Assembly: GCF_008831285.2 (NCBI RefSeq)
Contig: NC_045140.1
Span: forward strand, 4,195,528 to 4,259,527
Direction of reading: 5' to 3'
Length of the DNA stretch: 64,000 bases
From: Nymphaea colorata
Taxonomy: Eukaryota > Streptophyta > Magnoliopsida > Nymphaeales > Nymphaeaceae
Both the position numbers and the translations under genes were made by a program. Shown here piece by piece: positions 44,032 through 56,323 of this stretch. The first letter of the stretch is position 1. Each line of letters opens with the position of its first letter. Below the pieces are notes generated by a model. That model searched no databases and was not told the origin of the DNA. It saw nothing but the letters and a program-made list of their open reading frames with translations.

Positions 44032-45499
44032 TGTTTGCATCCCAAAATTTTCATTGATTTTGGAGTGCTCCAGAAAATTGAGTTTTGTTTTGAAATAAGA
44101 AAGAAAAGGGATCTGCCCATCGGTACGAGGATTGACCGTTCCCGGCGCCTTTATCGGGGGTAATCAATCCAAGGGCTATGTTCATCATTGATGCATTTTA
44201 TTTTAACTTAAACATCCTTTTGATTCTATATGTGGTGTAGAAAATATTGAAAGTTTGATATTTCAAACTTTTGAAAAAACTCTAGAAGAGTTGCTTGAAA
44301 ATGTGAAATGTTTTGAGGAGAAAGTAGAATTAGTAAATATAATTTGAAAAACTTGTGAAATCATTTTAAAACCACTTTAGTGTTCTCTTAAGACTTTAAG
44401 TAGGTTTGAGATTTTGTTCTAATTCGGTTACTACCTAGTTAGAGCTCAATCTCATCTTGCTTAAGTTATTTTAGAGAGGTGTTTGTGATCAGAAGTGAAA
44501 TAAAGTGGGTGAGAATGTGTGGATGCATTTATCCTATATGATTGAAGTAATGTAAAACAATCCTACCACAACATTCATCTAAAGTCATTCCTACCACAAC
44601 ATACATCTAAAATTTTGTTGTTATAATTATTGTATATAAGAAGGAAACGTTTTTGAAAAGGGATAGGAATTGTAGACCATTAAGCATGATTCCAATATTG
44701 GGTCATTACTTGGTTTGTGGTCTTAATGAAGTTGGTAAATAGAAAGATCGTAAGAGGAAAATGTTAAAAGAATACAAGAGATAAAACACTCTTATGAAAA
44801 GAAAGAAAGAGATATAAAGAAAGACATGCATATATGTGTACATACCATCACACATACACATATATGAAAGCTTAAGAAAAAAAGATGTATTAATTTGAAG
44901 AGAAAAAGAGAGGTTTTAGAGGAAAAGAAAAATATACATACGTATACATGGGTATGTATTAGAAATTTTGTAAGTAGATATATTTGTCTTGAAAAAAGGA
45001 AATAGAGCACATATGCATATGCATTCATGCACATACGAAAATTCGTAAAATGGAAAGTGAAAGCAAAGAGAGAGAAAGATGGGGAGATCATCATGTGTGC
45101 ATGGATGTATATAATATGTATGTACATATGTGCCTTCACAAGATTAGAAATCAAGGAATAACTTAAGATTATTAACTTCAAGTTTAATGGGGTGATTAGG
45201 AAGACAACTTATACGCAATGACATGAGAATGCATTTTTAACATGTACATGTTCGTGAAAGTTCTCCCGGGTTGGACAAGTCCCAACCTCAAAAATTAATA
45301 TGAAAATAAAAATGAAGAACCCCGAGCCACACTCTCATTCTCATCATACATTCACATATAAACAGAAAACCAACCAACTATGCATGGGTGATACATAGAC
45401 AATGTTCAAGGAAGGAGAGAGAGAGAGAGAGAGAAAGAGAGAAAGAAATATTCAATTAGGAAGGAGGGCTTGATATAACTATGAAATGAATGACCATCT

Positions 45500-46500
45500 C
45501 ATTTTTCCATGCTCTCGATTACTTGAGCATAACCTCTTGTCTCTAAGAAGAGATTGAGTGCTATCTCCTTTGGTCACGGAGAGATAAAGATGAGAAGAAA
45601 ATGAAAAAATAAAGATAATGCTACATTCAATAAAAAGGAAAACATTATTCAATAATGAAATGAAAGATCATCTCATCTTTCTATACTCCCGGTGCACTTG
45701 AACATAACCTGTTGTCTTTAAAAACAAGGTTGAGTGTTATCTCCTTTGGTCATGGGGAAATAAAGATGAGAGGAAAAAATGAAAACAATAACAAGACTAT
45801 ATTCAAGAAAAAGAAATAGCAAGAAAATATTAATGAAGAGAAAGAACAACAACAATAAAAAATACTTGAAAGAGTATGTTTTAAACATAAAATCAAATAT
45901 CATTTCATCTTCTCATGCTCCCGGTGCACTTGAGCATAGCCTATTGTCTCTAAAAAGAGGTTGAGTGTTATCTCTTTTAACCATGTAGAGATGAAGATGA
46001 GAAGAGAAAATGAAAACAACAATATGAGTATGTTTAAGAAAAATGAATAACATAATAATAAGAACATATTAATGAAGAGAAATAATAGCAACAACAAGAA
46101 TAATTGAAAGTGCATGATTTAATCATAAAATAAAATATCATTTTATCTTCTCATGCTCCTGGTGCACTTAAGCATAGCCTATTGTCTCTAAAAAGAAGTT
46201 GAATGTTATCTCTTTTGGCCATGAGAGGATGAAAATAAGAAGATAAAATGAAAACAACAAAACTATGTTCTAGAAAAATGAATAACATAATAATAAAAAC
46301 ATATTAATGAAGAGAAAGAATAACAATAACAAGAATACTTGAAAGACCATGATTTTATCATAAAATAAAATATAATCTCATCTTCTCATGCTTCCGGTGC
46401 ACTTGAGCATAGCCTCTTGTCTACAAAAAGAGGTTGAGTGTTATCTCTTTTGGCCATGAGGAGATGAAGATGAGAAGAGAAAAAAAGAGAGAAATGAGAG
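45500..46500. repeat. Tandem array inside the 3' LTR, about 235-bp unit
   Basis: The marker 'ggtgcacttgagcatagcct' and its variants recur near 45524, 45695, 45927, 46166 and 46400, each followed by 'cttgtctctaaaaagaggtt', 'gagtgttatctc' and AAT/AAC-rich sequence. The first spacing is 171 bp and the rest 232-239 bp. The partner LTR has three copies (near 57758, 57938 and 58169). Confidence 0.88.
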
Positions 46501-46747
46501 ATGATGATTACATACATTTAATGAGAAATGACCTAAGGAAGATGAACACATTCACTTGAAGATCCTCTTTGAGTGAAGCTCCAAGATAATGCCTCCAAGA
46601 GGGTTGTAGCTTTCTCCAAGTTGGAGAGGAAAATGGAGAAAGGAAAAGGGGGAGAGAGAGAGCACAAGAGAAACTCTAAGTCTTCAAGTGAGAATACACT
46701 AGAGTTTCTCTCAAGGGCCAATCTTGCCTAAGAAGGGGGAAGTGAAT

Positions 46748-46760
46748 GGTATTTATAGAG
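46748..46760 (-). promoter_or_regulatory. TATA box in the 3' LTR
   Basis: On the minus strand CTCTATAAATACC, a strong TATA box, at the same relative place in both LTRs. It probably drove element transcription. Confidence 0.65.
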
Positions 46761-46924
46761 GATTTTAGAGCTAAAACCCAAATTTAATTTTTTTTTTTTG
46801 AATTTCATCCTATTTTCATCCGAATTTCACATAATTTTGAACTATTTTGAAAAAGAAATGGTTTGAAAATGGGTATGAATAGCTATTAGGCTTATAATTC
46901 TTTTTTTTTTTAAATGACTTGGGC

Positions 46925-47225
46925 TTTTGTCTACCCAAAAGACTAAAATCACCCTTTAAAAGGAGGTTTTTTTGTCAAAAGGAGGGGCAAATGGGTCTTG
47001 CCCACAAAAAAGACCAAAATTACCCTATAAAAGGAGTTTTTTTTGTTAAAAGGAAAGACAAATGAGTCTTGCCTACCAAAAAGACCAAAATCGCCCTCTA
47101 AAAAAGAGGTTTTTTTTGTCAAAATGAGGGGCAAATTGGTCTTGCCCACCAAAAAGACCAAAATCGCCCTCTAAAAGGAGTTTTTTTTTTGTCAAAATGA
47201 AGGGCAAATGAGTCTCAAATGCTTG
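46925..47225. repeat. Array of about 70-bp units in the 3' LTR
   Basis: Four to five units containing 'caaaaagaccaaaatcgccc', 'tctaaaaggag', a T run and 'gtcaaaatgaggggcaaat'. The minus-strand frame here spells repeated LVGKT/FGRQDSF-like segments purely because of the array. The partner array is at 58735-59095. Confidence 0.85.
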
Positions 47226-47296
47226 ATTTGGATTTGAACTTGGGTTTTGGATCTACGAATTAGATTGTGGGCTTGAAAAAATTTAGGATGATTATA

Positions 47297-47315
47297 GATG
47301 CCCCTCTTTGTTACT
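47297..47315 (-). promoter_or_regulatory. Polypurine tract of the Tat/Ogre element
   Basis: Minus strand AACAAAGAGGGGCATC lies directly before the 3' LTR, the expected place of the plus-strand primer. Confidence 0.75.
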
Positions 47316-47759
47316 AAACCGATGCTAGCCGGGCGTAGTGACAAAGATAAGCACCGCAAATTTTTCAAACAAAGTGTGTGCAGAGTGACGTTTCAGGCTT
47401 ATCCCCTCACCTTAATGGGTTGTTTGAGTTTAAATTACTGGTTTAACCCTTTGCCTGCACGGGTTTGCCGGTTTCAAATTCAGGTTTAACCCCCCTGAAT
47501 GAGTTGCCTTGACTTGCATCAAGTTGAACCCTTTAACTGTGTGGGTTGCTTCAGGTTTAACCCCTTTGCCTGCATGAGTTGCTCTCATATTGCAGGTTTA
47601 ACCATTCACCTGCATGGGTTGCTCTCAAGTCCTGAGCGATAATAAAAAAAAAATGCCCTAGTGTAATTGTCATGTTTTACGACTGGAAAGAATCTAGATT
47701 GAATAGTTGATGCGGAAACACAAATGTTTGACATTAATTGGAAAATGAATACAAGAGAA

Positions 47760-49023
47760 CTAGACATAAAATTTCTTGAGGTGAAGGGCATTAACAGGAT
47801 CGGCAAGTTCCACCCCATCAACATCAATTAGTCGGTATGAATTGTGGGGCAAAGCTTCCTTAATGACATACGGGCCTTCCTACTTTGGTGCCCACTTGCA
47901 TCGTGGTCGTCCTGTAAGGTACACCGCAGATCGTAGGACTAAATCATTCACTTTGAACTGTCTCTCGATAACTGACTTGTCTCTCGATAACTGACTTGGT
48001 AAACTGTCTAGACACTCGTTGGTGATAAGTTTCAGCATGTTCAGCTGCTTTTAGCCTCTTTTCATCTAGCAAATTGAGCTGCATTAGCCTTTTCTGCTGA
48101 TATTGAATTAGAATGAGCTTTATGAGAGAAGCGAACTTCAAAGCGGATTTCAACACATGTAATGGTAGAACCACTTCTGTTCCATAGACTAGCTTTGCTG
48201 GAGTAGCATTTGTTGGAGTTCTCATAGTGGTGCGATATGCCCATACAGCGTTATGCATCTTTTCATGTCAATCTCGTCCAGTTTCTACTATTTGTTCCAA
48301 GATGCGGATCAGGATCTTGTTGGTAGCTTCTGCTTGTCGATTTCCTTGGGAGTAATAAGGAGCTGAAAAATGGTGTGTGATGCAGTACTTGCTGCACAAT
48401 TGCCTCATCTTCTCATTCTTGAAATGAGTCCCGTTGTCAAATACTATATCATAAGGGACTCCAAATTTGCAAAGAACATTTTTGTGAAAGAAGGACATTG
48501 CATGACGTCCTTCCATTATTCTGAGTGTAACGACTTCTACCCACTTGGTAAAATAATCCGTTGCAGCAAAAAAATACTTATGGCCATTAGAAGCTACAGG
48601 GGATATCGGTCCGACTACGTCAAAGGCCCACATTGAAAGGAGATGTCATAGAATACAAGTGAGAGAATCGGGCATGGATCACTAGAGCATGTAGTTGGCA
48701 TTCTTTGTATCTTTTGACGTATTGGTGACAATCTTTTTGCATTGTAGACCAATAATATCATGCTCAAATTATTTGTTTGGTAAGGGTTTGGTAACCAACA
48801 TGGCCCCCACAATCTCTTTGATGTAATTCTTTGATGACTTCTTTTGCCTCATCTTCATCAAGGCACTGAGAGTATTCAGCGCTAAATCCACCTCTGTATG
48901 ATACCCCTGCAAGAATAAAGTACATTGCTGACATATGTTGTATTGCTTTTTGTTTATTTTTGGACATTTCAGTCGGAATTCTCCGCTTTTAATGTACCTT
49001 TTGATGTTATGGTACCAAGGCAT
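47760..49023 (-). pseudogene. Integrase of the Tat/Ogre element
   Basis: Minus-strand fragments in order: the zinc region (CGGHVGYQTLTKQI near 48800), the core with FDVVGPISPVASNGHKYFF and FTKWVEV, FDNGTHF, and GNRQAEATNK with the catalytic Glu, then HNAVWAYRTTMRTPTNATP. A C-terminal tail RPRCKWAPK, EGPYVI, SYRLIDVDG ends at a stop at 47760. Stops and shifts interrupt it, among them a 19-bp duplication at 47959-47996 ('tgtctctcgataactgact' twice). Confidence 0.88.
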
Positions 49024-49039
49024 ATTCCCTCATTGGATA

Positions 49040-49524
49040 TGATGAACATGCACTATCGTTTCAAAAGCAGGGTGTTCTAATCTTCCAATCTCAAAAGAAT
49101 AGATTGCTTCATTGGTTTGAAAAGTGATGGTAGATCCTAAGCTCGCGAGGCCATCTGCAATAGGGTTACATTCTCTCTTTACGTGAGCCAATTGTATTTC
49201 TTCAAATTGACGGATTAAGGAGGCAGCAATTTCTTGAAATGACACCAACTTTTCGTCTTTGACTTGTCATTCTTCATTCACTTGGTTTATAATAAGCTGA
49301 GAGTCGCCGAAGGCATGCACTTTTTTCACTTAAAAACTCAATAAAGAACGAAGTCCTTGTATGATGGCTTCATATTCAGTCATGTTATGGGTACATGAAA
49401 AATCAAATTTCAAAGAGTTCGAGATCATTTCGTTTTCCGAAGTGATGAGTAAGATGTCTATGTCTGCTCCCATCACATTTTTGGACCCATCAAAATACAT
49501 CTTCCATATCGGAATTGTTTCCAA
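49040..49524 (-). pseudogene. Second (archaeal-type) RNase H of the Tat/Ogre element
   Basis: WKMYFDGSKN with the first catalytic Asp, MTEYEAIIQGL with the Glu, then HAFGDSQLIINQVN with the next Asp, and HVKRECNPIADGLASLGS. This separate RNase H, placed between the normal RNase H and integrase, is a known mark of Tat-lineage elements. A stop interrupts it near 49330. Confidence 0.85.
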
Positions 49525-49526
49525 TC

Positions 49527-50719
49527 TTAGTACACGTTCATCTGAAAATTCATCATTGTTCTGATTTCTTCGTACTGAGAGAAGTCTACAAACGGATCCG
49601 CAATTGTTTGTCCTTTGATTGACTTCTGAGACACATATTCAATATCATATTGCATCAACAGAACTTGCCATTTGGCGATACGCCAATTAAGGAATGGTTG
49701 TTCCAATATGTACTTGAGATGATTTAGCTTGGACAATATTTTGACCTCATAAGCTAATAAATAATATCTCAACTTCTTACACATCCAGACCAACGTCAGA
49801 CAAGTTTTTTCTATTGAAGAGTACTTCTTTTCATACTGGACAAAAGTCTTGCTAATGTAATAGATTGCATGCTCGATGCGACTTCCTTCCTCATATTGTG
49901 CCAAAAAGCCGCCACGTGCTGACTCATACACTGTGATATAAAGCAGCAATGGTCTACCCAACACTGGTGGTTTTAGAATTGGCGGATTTAAAAGGTATTT
50001 CTTCATCCTTTTGAATGACTGTTGACATTCAAAACTCCATTCAAACTTGACGCCTTTCCTTATCAGCTGGTTGAATGGTTCACATCTCATAGCCAGATTG
50101 AAAATGAATAGTCTGATGGATTGGATTCGTCTTTGCAAGCTTCGCAACTCCTTAATATTGGTAGGTGGTGGCATATCGTTTATTGGCTTAGCTTTGGTAA
50201 GATGTATTTTAATCCCCTCTTACTGACCATGAAAGCCAATAGCTCAACTCCAAACACATATTTTTGAGGATTCAAGTGAAGCTTGTACTGTAAAAGTCTC
50301 TCAAATACTTGGGAAAGAGTTTCAATGTGATCTTCTCTCCTCTTGGATTTGATCAATATGTCATCGATATACGCATCTAAGATTTTATGCATATGGTCAT
50401 GGAAGATGGCAGCTATGGATCTTTGATAGGTTGCTCCAGCATTCTTCAACCCAAATGGCATTACCGTGTAACAAAAAGTGCCCCAGGGTGTAGTAAAAAT
50501 GGTCTTAGGTTGATCTTTGACTGCTAATTTGATCTGATTATGTCTCGAATATCCATCAATGAAAGAAAACATTGCGTGATCTGCAATACTGTCTACCAAT
50601 AGGTCAATGTTTGAAAGAGGATAATCATCCTTCGGTATGGCTTTGTTCAGGTCCCAAAAGTCAATGCACCTCCTAACTTTGCCATTTTTCTTGGGACAAC
50701 CACGATGTTCACCAACCAT
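49527..50719 (-). pseudogene. Reverse transcriptase and RNase H of the Tat/Ogre element
   Basis: Reverse transcriptase fragments: KVRRCIDFWDLNKAIPKDDY (R..D.R.LN type), FSFIDGYSRHNQI, TPWGTFCYTVMPFGLKNAGA, and the catalytic box AYIDDILIKS. The first RNase H follows with RPLLLYITVYESARGGFLAQ, HAIYYISKTFVQYEKKYS and EKTCLTLVW. A stop near 50177 separates the two, and the usual catalytic-pair spacing is otherwise kept. Confidence 0.9.
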
Positions 50720-51404
50720 TTGGGGTAATTAATGGCACAAATGAATTTTGCCTTTAGCAGGTCCTCTAGTCCTTCTTTTTACAGGGCCTTCTAGTTGAAG
50801 ATCAAACTAGTGCAATTTTTGCTTAATCGGCTTACAATTAGGATTTTAGGACAAACGATGTTCGACCAACTGGGGGTCTAAGTCTGGCATATCTTCATAA
50901 GTCCACGCAAAAGCTTCTTTGTTACTTATAAGAAAATCCACCAATCTTTTCTTCTCATCCACCGAGAAACTGGAGCCAATTTGAAAAATTTTAGGATCTT
51001 TACTGGTTCCAATATTAATCTCTTCAATTAGTTCATTAACCAAGGAAGATGGATGTTTTTGTTTTTAAATCTAAGTGAATTCTGGTAATTCTGACTTGGG
51101 TATTGTTATAGAATCCATTTCATCGACTGTTTGTTCGATAAATGCTTTCTGGGGGGACTTCCAAGGAAAATGAATAAACTGAGACATATTGAGTTCTGAC
51201 ATCCTATAAAGAGGATAAAGCAAAGAGTTGAATGAAATTAAAATTGACAATAAAAGATTTATTGCATTGCGTATAAAAAAAGTTCTTAGTTCATAGAATG
51301 GGTCCTCTCATGAGACTAGACAAAAAGATGTTTAAAATTGCAAAATTCATGAGAGGATTTGAAACAAAAGTGAATACTATTAACCCCTAAGATCTTCTTC
51401 AAAT

Positions 51405-52088
51405 TCATTCATGATATCTCAGTCCTCTCGTGTTCATTTGGAAAGGGATGCTAATCGACTGCAAGATGTCATTTTCACTTTTTTCGAGGCCAGTGAATGG
51501 ACGGTAGCCGCCTTTTAGAAGCAACTGAAAACCTTTAAGATTTTTTGTGAAATGAACATATAAAAGATGTTCTTGGTAACTTGCATGATTGCTCAAAACA
51601 ATATGGATACTTTCAGATGATTCGCCTATTTTCATGTTTTGCATCCATTCTTCCAAATGTCTGTCATTTGTTGTTCTTATGATGGGTACATCAACTAGAT
51701 CAATTGGCCTAGGGATTATTAGTTGTACTAGCCTTTCGGTTGGATCCTCAGCACGTATAGTGGTGACTGATGTGCCAAAATTCCATTCGACACATTGATG
51801 AAGAGTGGATGTGATTCGTCGTACTTGGTGGATCCAAGGTCGTCTCAAAAATAAGTTATATGATGGTGACACATCTACCACATGAAACACAATGTGATGG
51901 CTTGTATTTTCGATGGTCACGTTCATGTAGAGAGTACCTTTGTTGTTCATGCCTCGGCCATCACATCCGTAGATCTTGATATCATTTGAGTGATATTTGT
52001 CTTCACGAAATCCTAATGTTTTGGCCGTGAGATCAGGACAATTATTCTGGCCACTTCCTCCATCAATCAACACATGTGGCACCGTCAT
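51405..52088 (-). pseudogene. Protease region of the Tat/Ogre element
   Basis: VPHVLIDGGSGQNNCPDLTA holds a changed active site (Asp-Gly-Gly-Ser where Asp-Ser/Thr-Gly is usual; Tat elements often deviate here). It is followed by SYNLFLRRPWIHQVRRITST and LHQCVEW, the typical Tat stretch after protease. Confidence 0.8.
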
Positions 52089-52271
52089 CCCATTGACCTG
52101 AACGACAATGTAAAAAGCATTTTCATGGAAATATTCTCATTTTGAGAGGTCTTTTTCTGAGAAGGTAGTTGACTGATTTTTAAAAGCTTGAACCGAGTCT
52201 CCCTCAACCATACGCTCTTCCAAGGGGAGAACATCCAAAGAGCATGGATCTTCATCTGATGATTCAGCGCC

Positions 52272-54154
52272 TTATAAGATAAAAGTCTTCGGAATCATAC
52301 GAAGTTTCTTGGATGAACTTTCTGTCATGCCATTCATCATAGCAATGAAATTCAGAGGTTCTTTACCTTGGTCTGCCACCATGGCTTTGTGTGAACCGCT
52401 TCCAATATAAGGTTGAATGTGCTCTTGTGGATGATACGAAAGTGGAGTGCCTATAGGGATCATGGCCACTGCCGCCTTTTTGTGGTCAAGGAATAGATTC
52501 CTTAGTATCTCGGGGGTGCTATCATCACAAATCTTGAGATCCTTGTTGATAAAGTCTTGAATAATATTTTTGAAGACAAAACAATCCTCAGTGTCATCAC
52601 CAGGGGCACGATGAAACTTGCACAACTTTTCTTTATTTCCTCCCATTATTTTCGGAGGCTCTGGTACTTTTGGCAAGACAATAGTGCCTTTGGCGAGAAT
52701 GTATTCCAGGATCATCTCAAGAGACTGGTTGAGAGGAGTGAATTATTGGTCATAGCCTCAGCCTGAGTGTTTGTTCTTTCTTTCATCATCACTTTTGGGG
52801 AACTCTTCTTGTCAGTGACTTCTTTGTCCTGCTTATAGCTATTGTCATGGTCCTTTCTAATGTCAGCATTGGCTATAAAGTGTACAGGCAATAGTGTCCT
52901 TCCTCATTTCTTTCCATCTTCTTTATACTTAGAAGTCATAATTCCATCGAAATTTTCTTCCTCAATTCCTTCTTCTATTGAGTTGGCTTGTTCAATCAAC
53001 TCAGCAAAGGTTTTGATCGGGGCATTGTGGATGAGACTTTTCAAGGGTTGGACAAGATTTTTCCTGATGAGTGACAAGACTTGTGTCTTGGAAATGAGCT
53101 TCTTCATCTTATTGCATTGAATTCTCTATTTTTGGATGAATTCTCGAGTCTTTTCTCCGTGTTTCTAACGAGACTGCAAATGGTACTGATGGATAGAGCC
53201 ATAGGAGCATTTTGCTTTAATCTTTCGACAAACATGTTAATCAATTTGTCAAATTCCTTTAGCTCGATTGGGTTGACATTTTCTTTGTATCAATGTGTGG
53301 CGATGCCTTCAAGACTTCTTGGAAAATATTGAAACAAAGCTCTATTATTTGTCCGAATATTATAGCAATCATTGAAAAAGGTTGAAAGATGAACGTGTGG
53401 GCAAGTGGTTCGATCATATCTAATGAATTCTCTCTGCAAGTCTTTCACGTCTTCGTCCCTTTCAATGCCAAGGTAGCAGTCCTCACATAAGTATGAACGT
53501 TTTTTCTTTCCCCTAAGCTCAAGGTTGTTCATTCTTTTCTCCATTTCATAGAATCTGTGCTTACTCAAACTTTCATCATCATTTGATTTGACCAATTTTG
53601 GCTTGGTCTTTTTCTTCTTGCTCTTGATCTCCTTTACTTTCTCTTCAGAACTCTTACTGTTCGAGCTACTGTTGGGGATGTACTTCTTGGTCTTTTTGTC
53701 TTACTTGGTTGGCTTTCTCTTCCTTTTGAGCTTCTCTTCCGGTGATAGGGCTAGGTGAGCATCTTTCTATCATAATTTTTTTTTTCCTTTTTCCTTTTCT
53801 TTGTTGTCTTTTTCTTCTTGAGAGGAAGCAATTCGGGGGTTTTTCTTCCTTACTAATTGTCGAATCTGAACTCAAATAATCTTCATCCTTATCTATAGGG
53901 GATGACTTGTTCTTCTTCTTCTTTCTTTTCTACTTGGCAGTCTTTTCATTCTCTGGTTCTGCAGTAACCATCAAGGTCTTTTGCTCTTCTTGCTCCCTCA
54001 TGAATCGCTCCATGAACAAACGGAACATATGATAACTTTCTGGCTCGATTGCTGGGAGGCCAAGTGTTTCTAGCTGGAGTTCAGAAGATGATGACTCATT
54101 CTGAGGAGCCTGCTTAGCTTGTGATCTAGTTTCAACCATCTTGTTGGCTTTCAA
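52272..54154 (-). pseudogene. Gag of the Tat/Ogre element (broken)
   Basis: Starts MKANKMVETRSQAKQ with a following Glu-rich region, then RDEDVKDLQREF and NRALFQYFPRSLEGIA. A later stretch reads CKFHRAPGDDTEDCFVFK, the CxFHxxxGHxTxxC type zinc motif of Tat gags, with the His in GH changed to Asp. At least four stops or shifts split it. Confidence 0.8.
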
Positions 54155-54446
54155 GTATTCACCTTATGACACAAGAAAATAGAGTTATTGAACAAAAATA
54201 ATGACAAAATGAAGGTTCATATCACATTAAAAGTTTCAAAGTTACACCAAAGAAAACACCAACAAAGATGATGATGACTGAAGACGACATAAGGAGTACA
54301 AAGTTTGACAATATAAACTTTTTAGGGAATGATGGATGGTAGTCGATTGGCATCCTATCACTCGGCATATTCCTTCTTTACCACTGGGTCTGCAAACCAA
54401 GTGTAAGATATCTGTACCTTTCATTCTTGTCGGGCTACTGCAAACA

Positions 54447-55535
54447 CTACCACCCATTGAGGAGAACTGAGGTCGAATTCAGGAATTGCTCCAACTGGTG
54501 TATGCATGGAAACCATCTTTTCCTTTGAGAGAACTGTCTCATGCATCTATCAACACAATAATCAATTATGAAATAGAGGCCCAAGAGTGTAGTACGCCTA
54601 TGAGGATGGTGAGTGTAATAAGGTGGGCCCTGACGACAGACACAATAGTCCCAAATGATCTCATTTCCATCTAACTGCTCAATCAAACGGTGGTGTTGTT
54701 CTAGAATTGTCAATGCTCCATCAGTGTTTCTGAATAGGCTGGCTTGGGGTCTCGCATGCTTTAGAAACCACAATTGCAAATTATATGTGCATCCTTCTAT
54801 GAAGTCAATATCTCCAACGGTTTAATGGTGAGTCCTTGGTAAAGGAAGGCTAAGGTTGTCATTGCTACTGACAAGTGTCGGGTCCCACTATGCCCCCAAA
54901 CCCAAAAAAATTGGGCAATACGAACATCTAGGAGGTCAGTTCCATTGGTGAAAAGGGTCACTCCTACTGTGCAAAACATCATGCAATGTTTAATTCTTCT
55001 TATGACTTTCTGAGGTAAAGTGGAAGGTTCAACAAAGGCTCCAAATTCTTCATACAAATTTTTCAGGTTGATGCTTTGGTTTTCATTGTTTTCTACTAAA
55101 GGCCAAGTTTTTCATCAAGTAAAGTCAGCAATGAGGTCATTCACATTGACCTTGGTTGGTTCATAAGGAATTGTTTTTCTAATAAATCATTTGGGTTACA
55201 AGTTAGGGTAGGAAGGTCTAATATTTCGGCAAATTCATCTAGTAATATTGTCATTTCTCCTCATAAAAACTAAAAAGAGGAGGTTCTTGGGTTCCAACGC
55301 TCGGTGATTGCATGTACCAAATTTCCATCAACTGACAGCATTCCTACAGCTGCCACTATCTCTAGCCCACATTCTTCAAAGTAAGGACACATTCGAGAGA
55401 ATGTGGGATGCCAAAACCGATACCATTCAGGAGCCAAAGGTTTAGACTCAAGAGAGATGTAAGTGGACCGTTCGAGTCCTTCCCAAGGAGGATATGATCA
55501 TAAGGGAATGTGACGTCACGTTGAAAAGAATACAT
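54447..55535 (-). pseudogene. ORF1 with plant-mobile-domain-like region
   Basis: Upstream of gag on the minus strand. One frame reads FWHPTFSRMCPYFEECGLEI, then ITERWNPRTSSF and GEMTILLDEFAEILDLP. This follows the ERW.P.T.(T/S)F...GE.(T/I)..L.D.A..LGLP pattern of the plant mobile domain, which is known in some Ogre-type ORF1 products. Later fragments (IAQFFWVWGHSGTRHLSVA and the 110-codon frame ending at 54447) may be its C-terminal part. Function is unknown. Broken by several stops. Confidence 0.7.
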
Positions 55536-56299
55536 CTTTAATTATGACTCTAAAGGATGAATATTGAATTAGTAAAAAGTTTGACTAGATTGACCAAGAC
55601 AACCTGAGGTAGAGATATGCATGAGGTTGTAAAACATCACACAAGGTTTTATGCATATCCATATGTCGTCTGAAATAATTTTCGTAGAAAATGAATATGG
55701 GTACCTAATTGAGATAATTTTGTGTCACGATGGTCCAATGTCAAGTTATGCTTATATACCTTAGTCAAATGGCTTAGTACTAGCATAGATTCTACTTTAG
55801 GCAAGTAAGAGTAAGGTTCATCAACTTCTTCTTAATCGCTCATTGATATACCACAAATTACCACTCTTGGTACTAACGAGGGGGCTTTCCCGCCCAAGGT
55901 GTGTCTAGTTGTAAGGTTTAGTCTTGTACTACCACCTAAGACCAAGCCGACAACACGATGACCGGGACAAATAGATATAAGGAATTATGAAATATGAGAA
56001 ATCATGCAAAGTCTCTAATACAATGTTGCCTAAGATGATGATTATAATAAATAGAAGAGCGAACATTGTCTTCAAACAACTCTTAAATTGAGAACGGTTA
56101 TATTTGATCCTAGATCTAAGTGAACATGATTGATCCTTCTCAATTAGTCTTATATGCAAGAAATCAAATACAATCACCAAGAAATGTAATGAAACGCCAA
56201 TGGGGTTAAAGGCTAAAGTAGGGACATGCTTTATCATTGGCAATAGAGGATATTCAAGTTATTGGAAAATGCATCAATTATAATCATAGACAAACGATG
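55536..56299 (-). other. Leader between LTR and ORF1 of the Tat/Ogre element
   Basis: No coding domain recognised. Position between primer site and ORF1 matches the untranslated leader of such elements. Confidence 0.55.
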
Positions 56300-56323
56300 A
56301 CGGGTCCCATCACGGTCGCAATC
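56300..56323 (-). promoter_or_regulatory. Possible primer-binding site of the Tat/Ogre element
   Basis: Directly after the 5' LTR the minus strand reads GATTGCGACCGTGATGGGAC. As recalled, Ogre-type elements have a tRNA-Arg-like site resembling TGGCGACTCCGCTGGGGAC. The match is partial, so it is a decayed site or a different primer. Confidence 0.45.

Larger units (their letters stand above)
44032..47296 (-). repeat. 3' LTR of the Tat/Ogre element
   Basis: About 3,265 bp, starting TGTTTGCATCCC on the plus strand. It contains five copies of a unit of about 235 bp (45.4-46.5 kb) and an array of units of about 70 bp (46.93-47.22 kb). It is about 410 bp longer than its partner. Confidence 0.9.

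Noticed and set aside
44792-45181. 129-codon minus-strand frame rich in Phe, Ile and Leu
   Set aside because: Lies within the LTR and reflects microsatellite-like AT/CA-rich sequence; the partner LTR has it broken.
45500-46500. Regularly spaced repeats considered as a CRISPR array
   Set aside because: Unit of about 235 bp, spacers not unique, located inside a plant LTR.
46949-47161. Repetitive minus-strand frame with LVGKT-type repeats
   Set aside because: Translation of the tandem array inside the LTR, not a gene.
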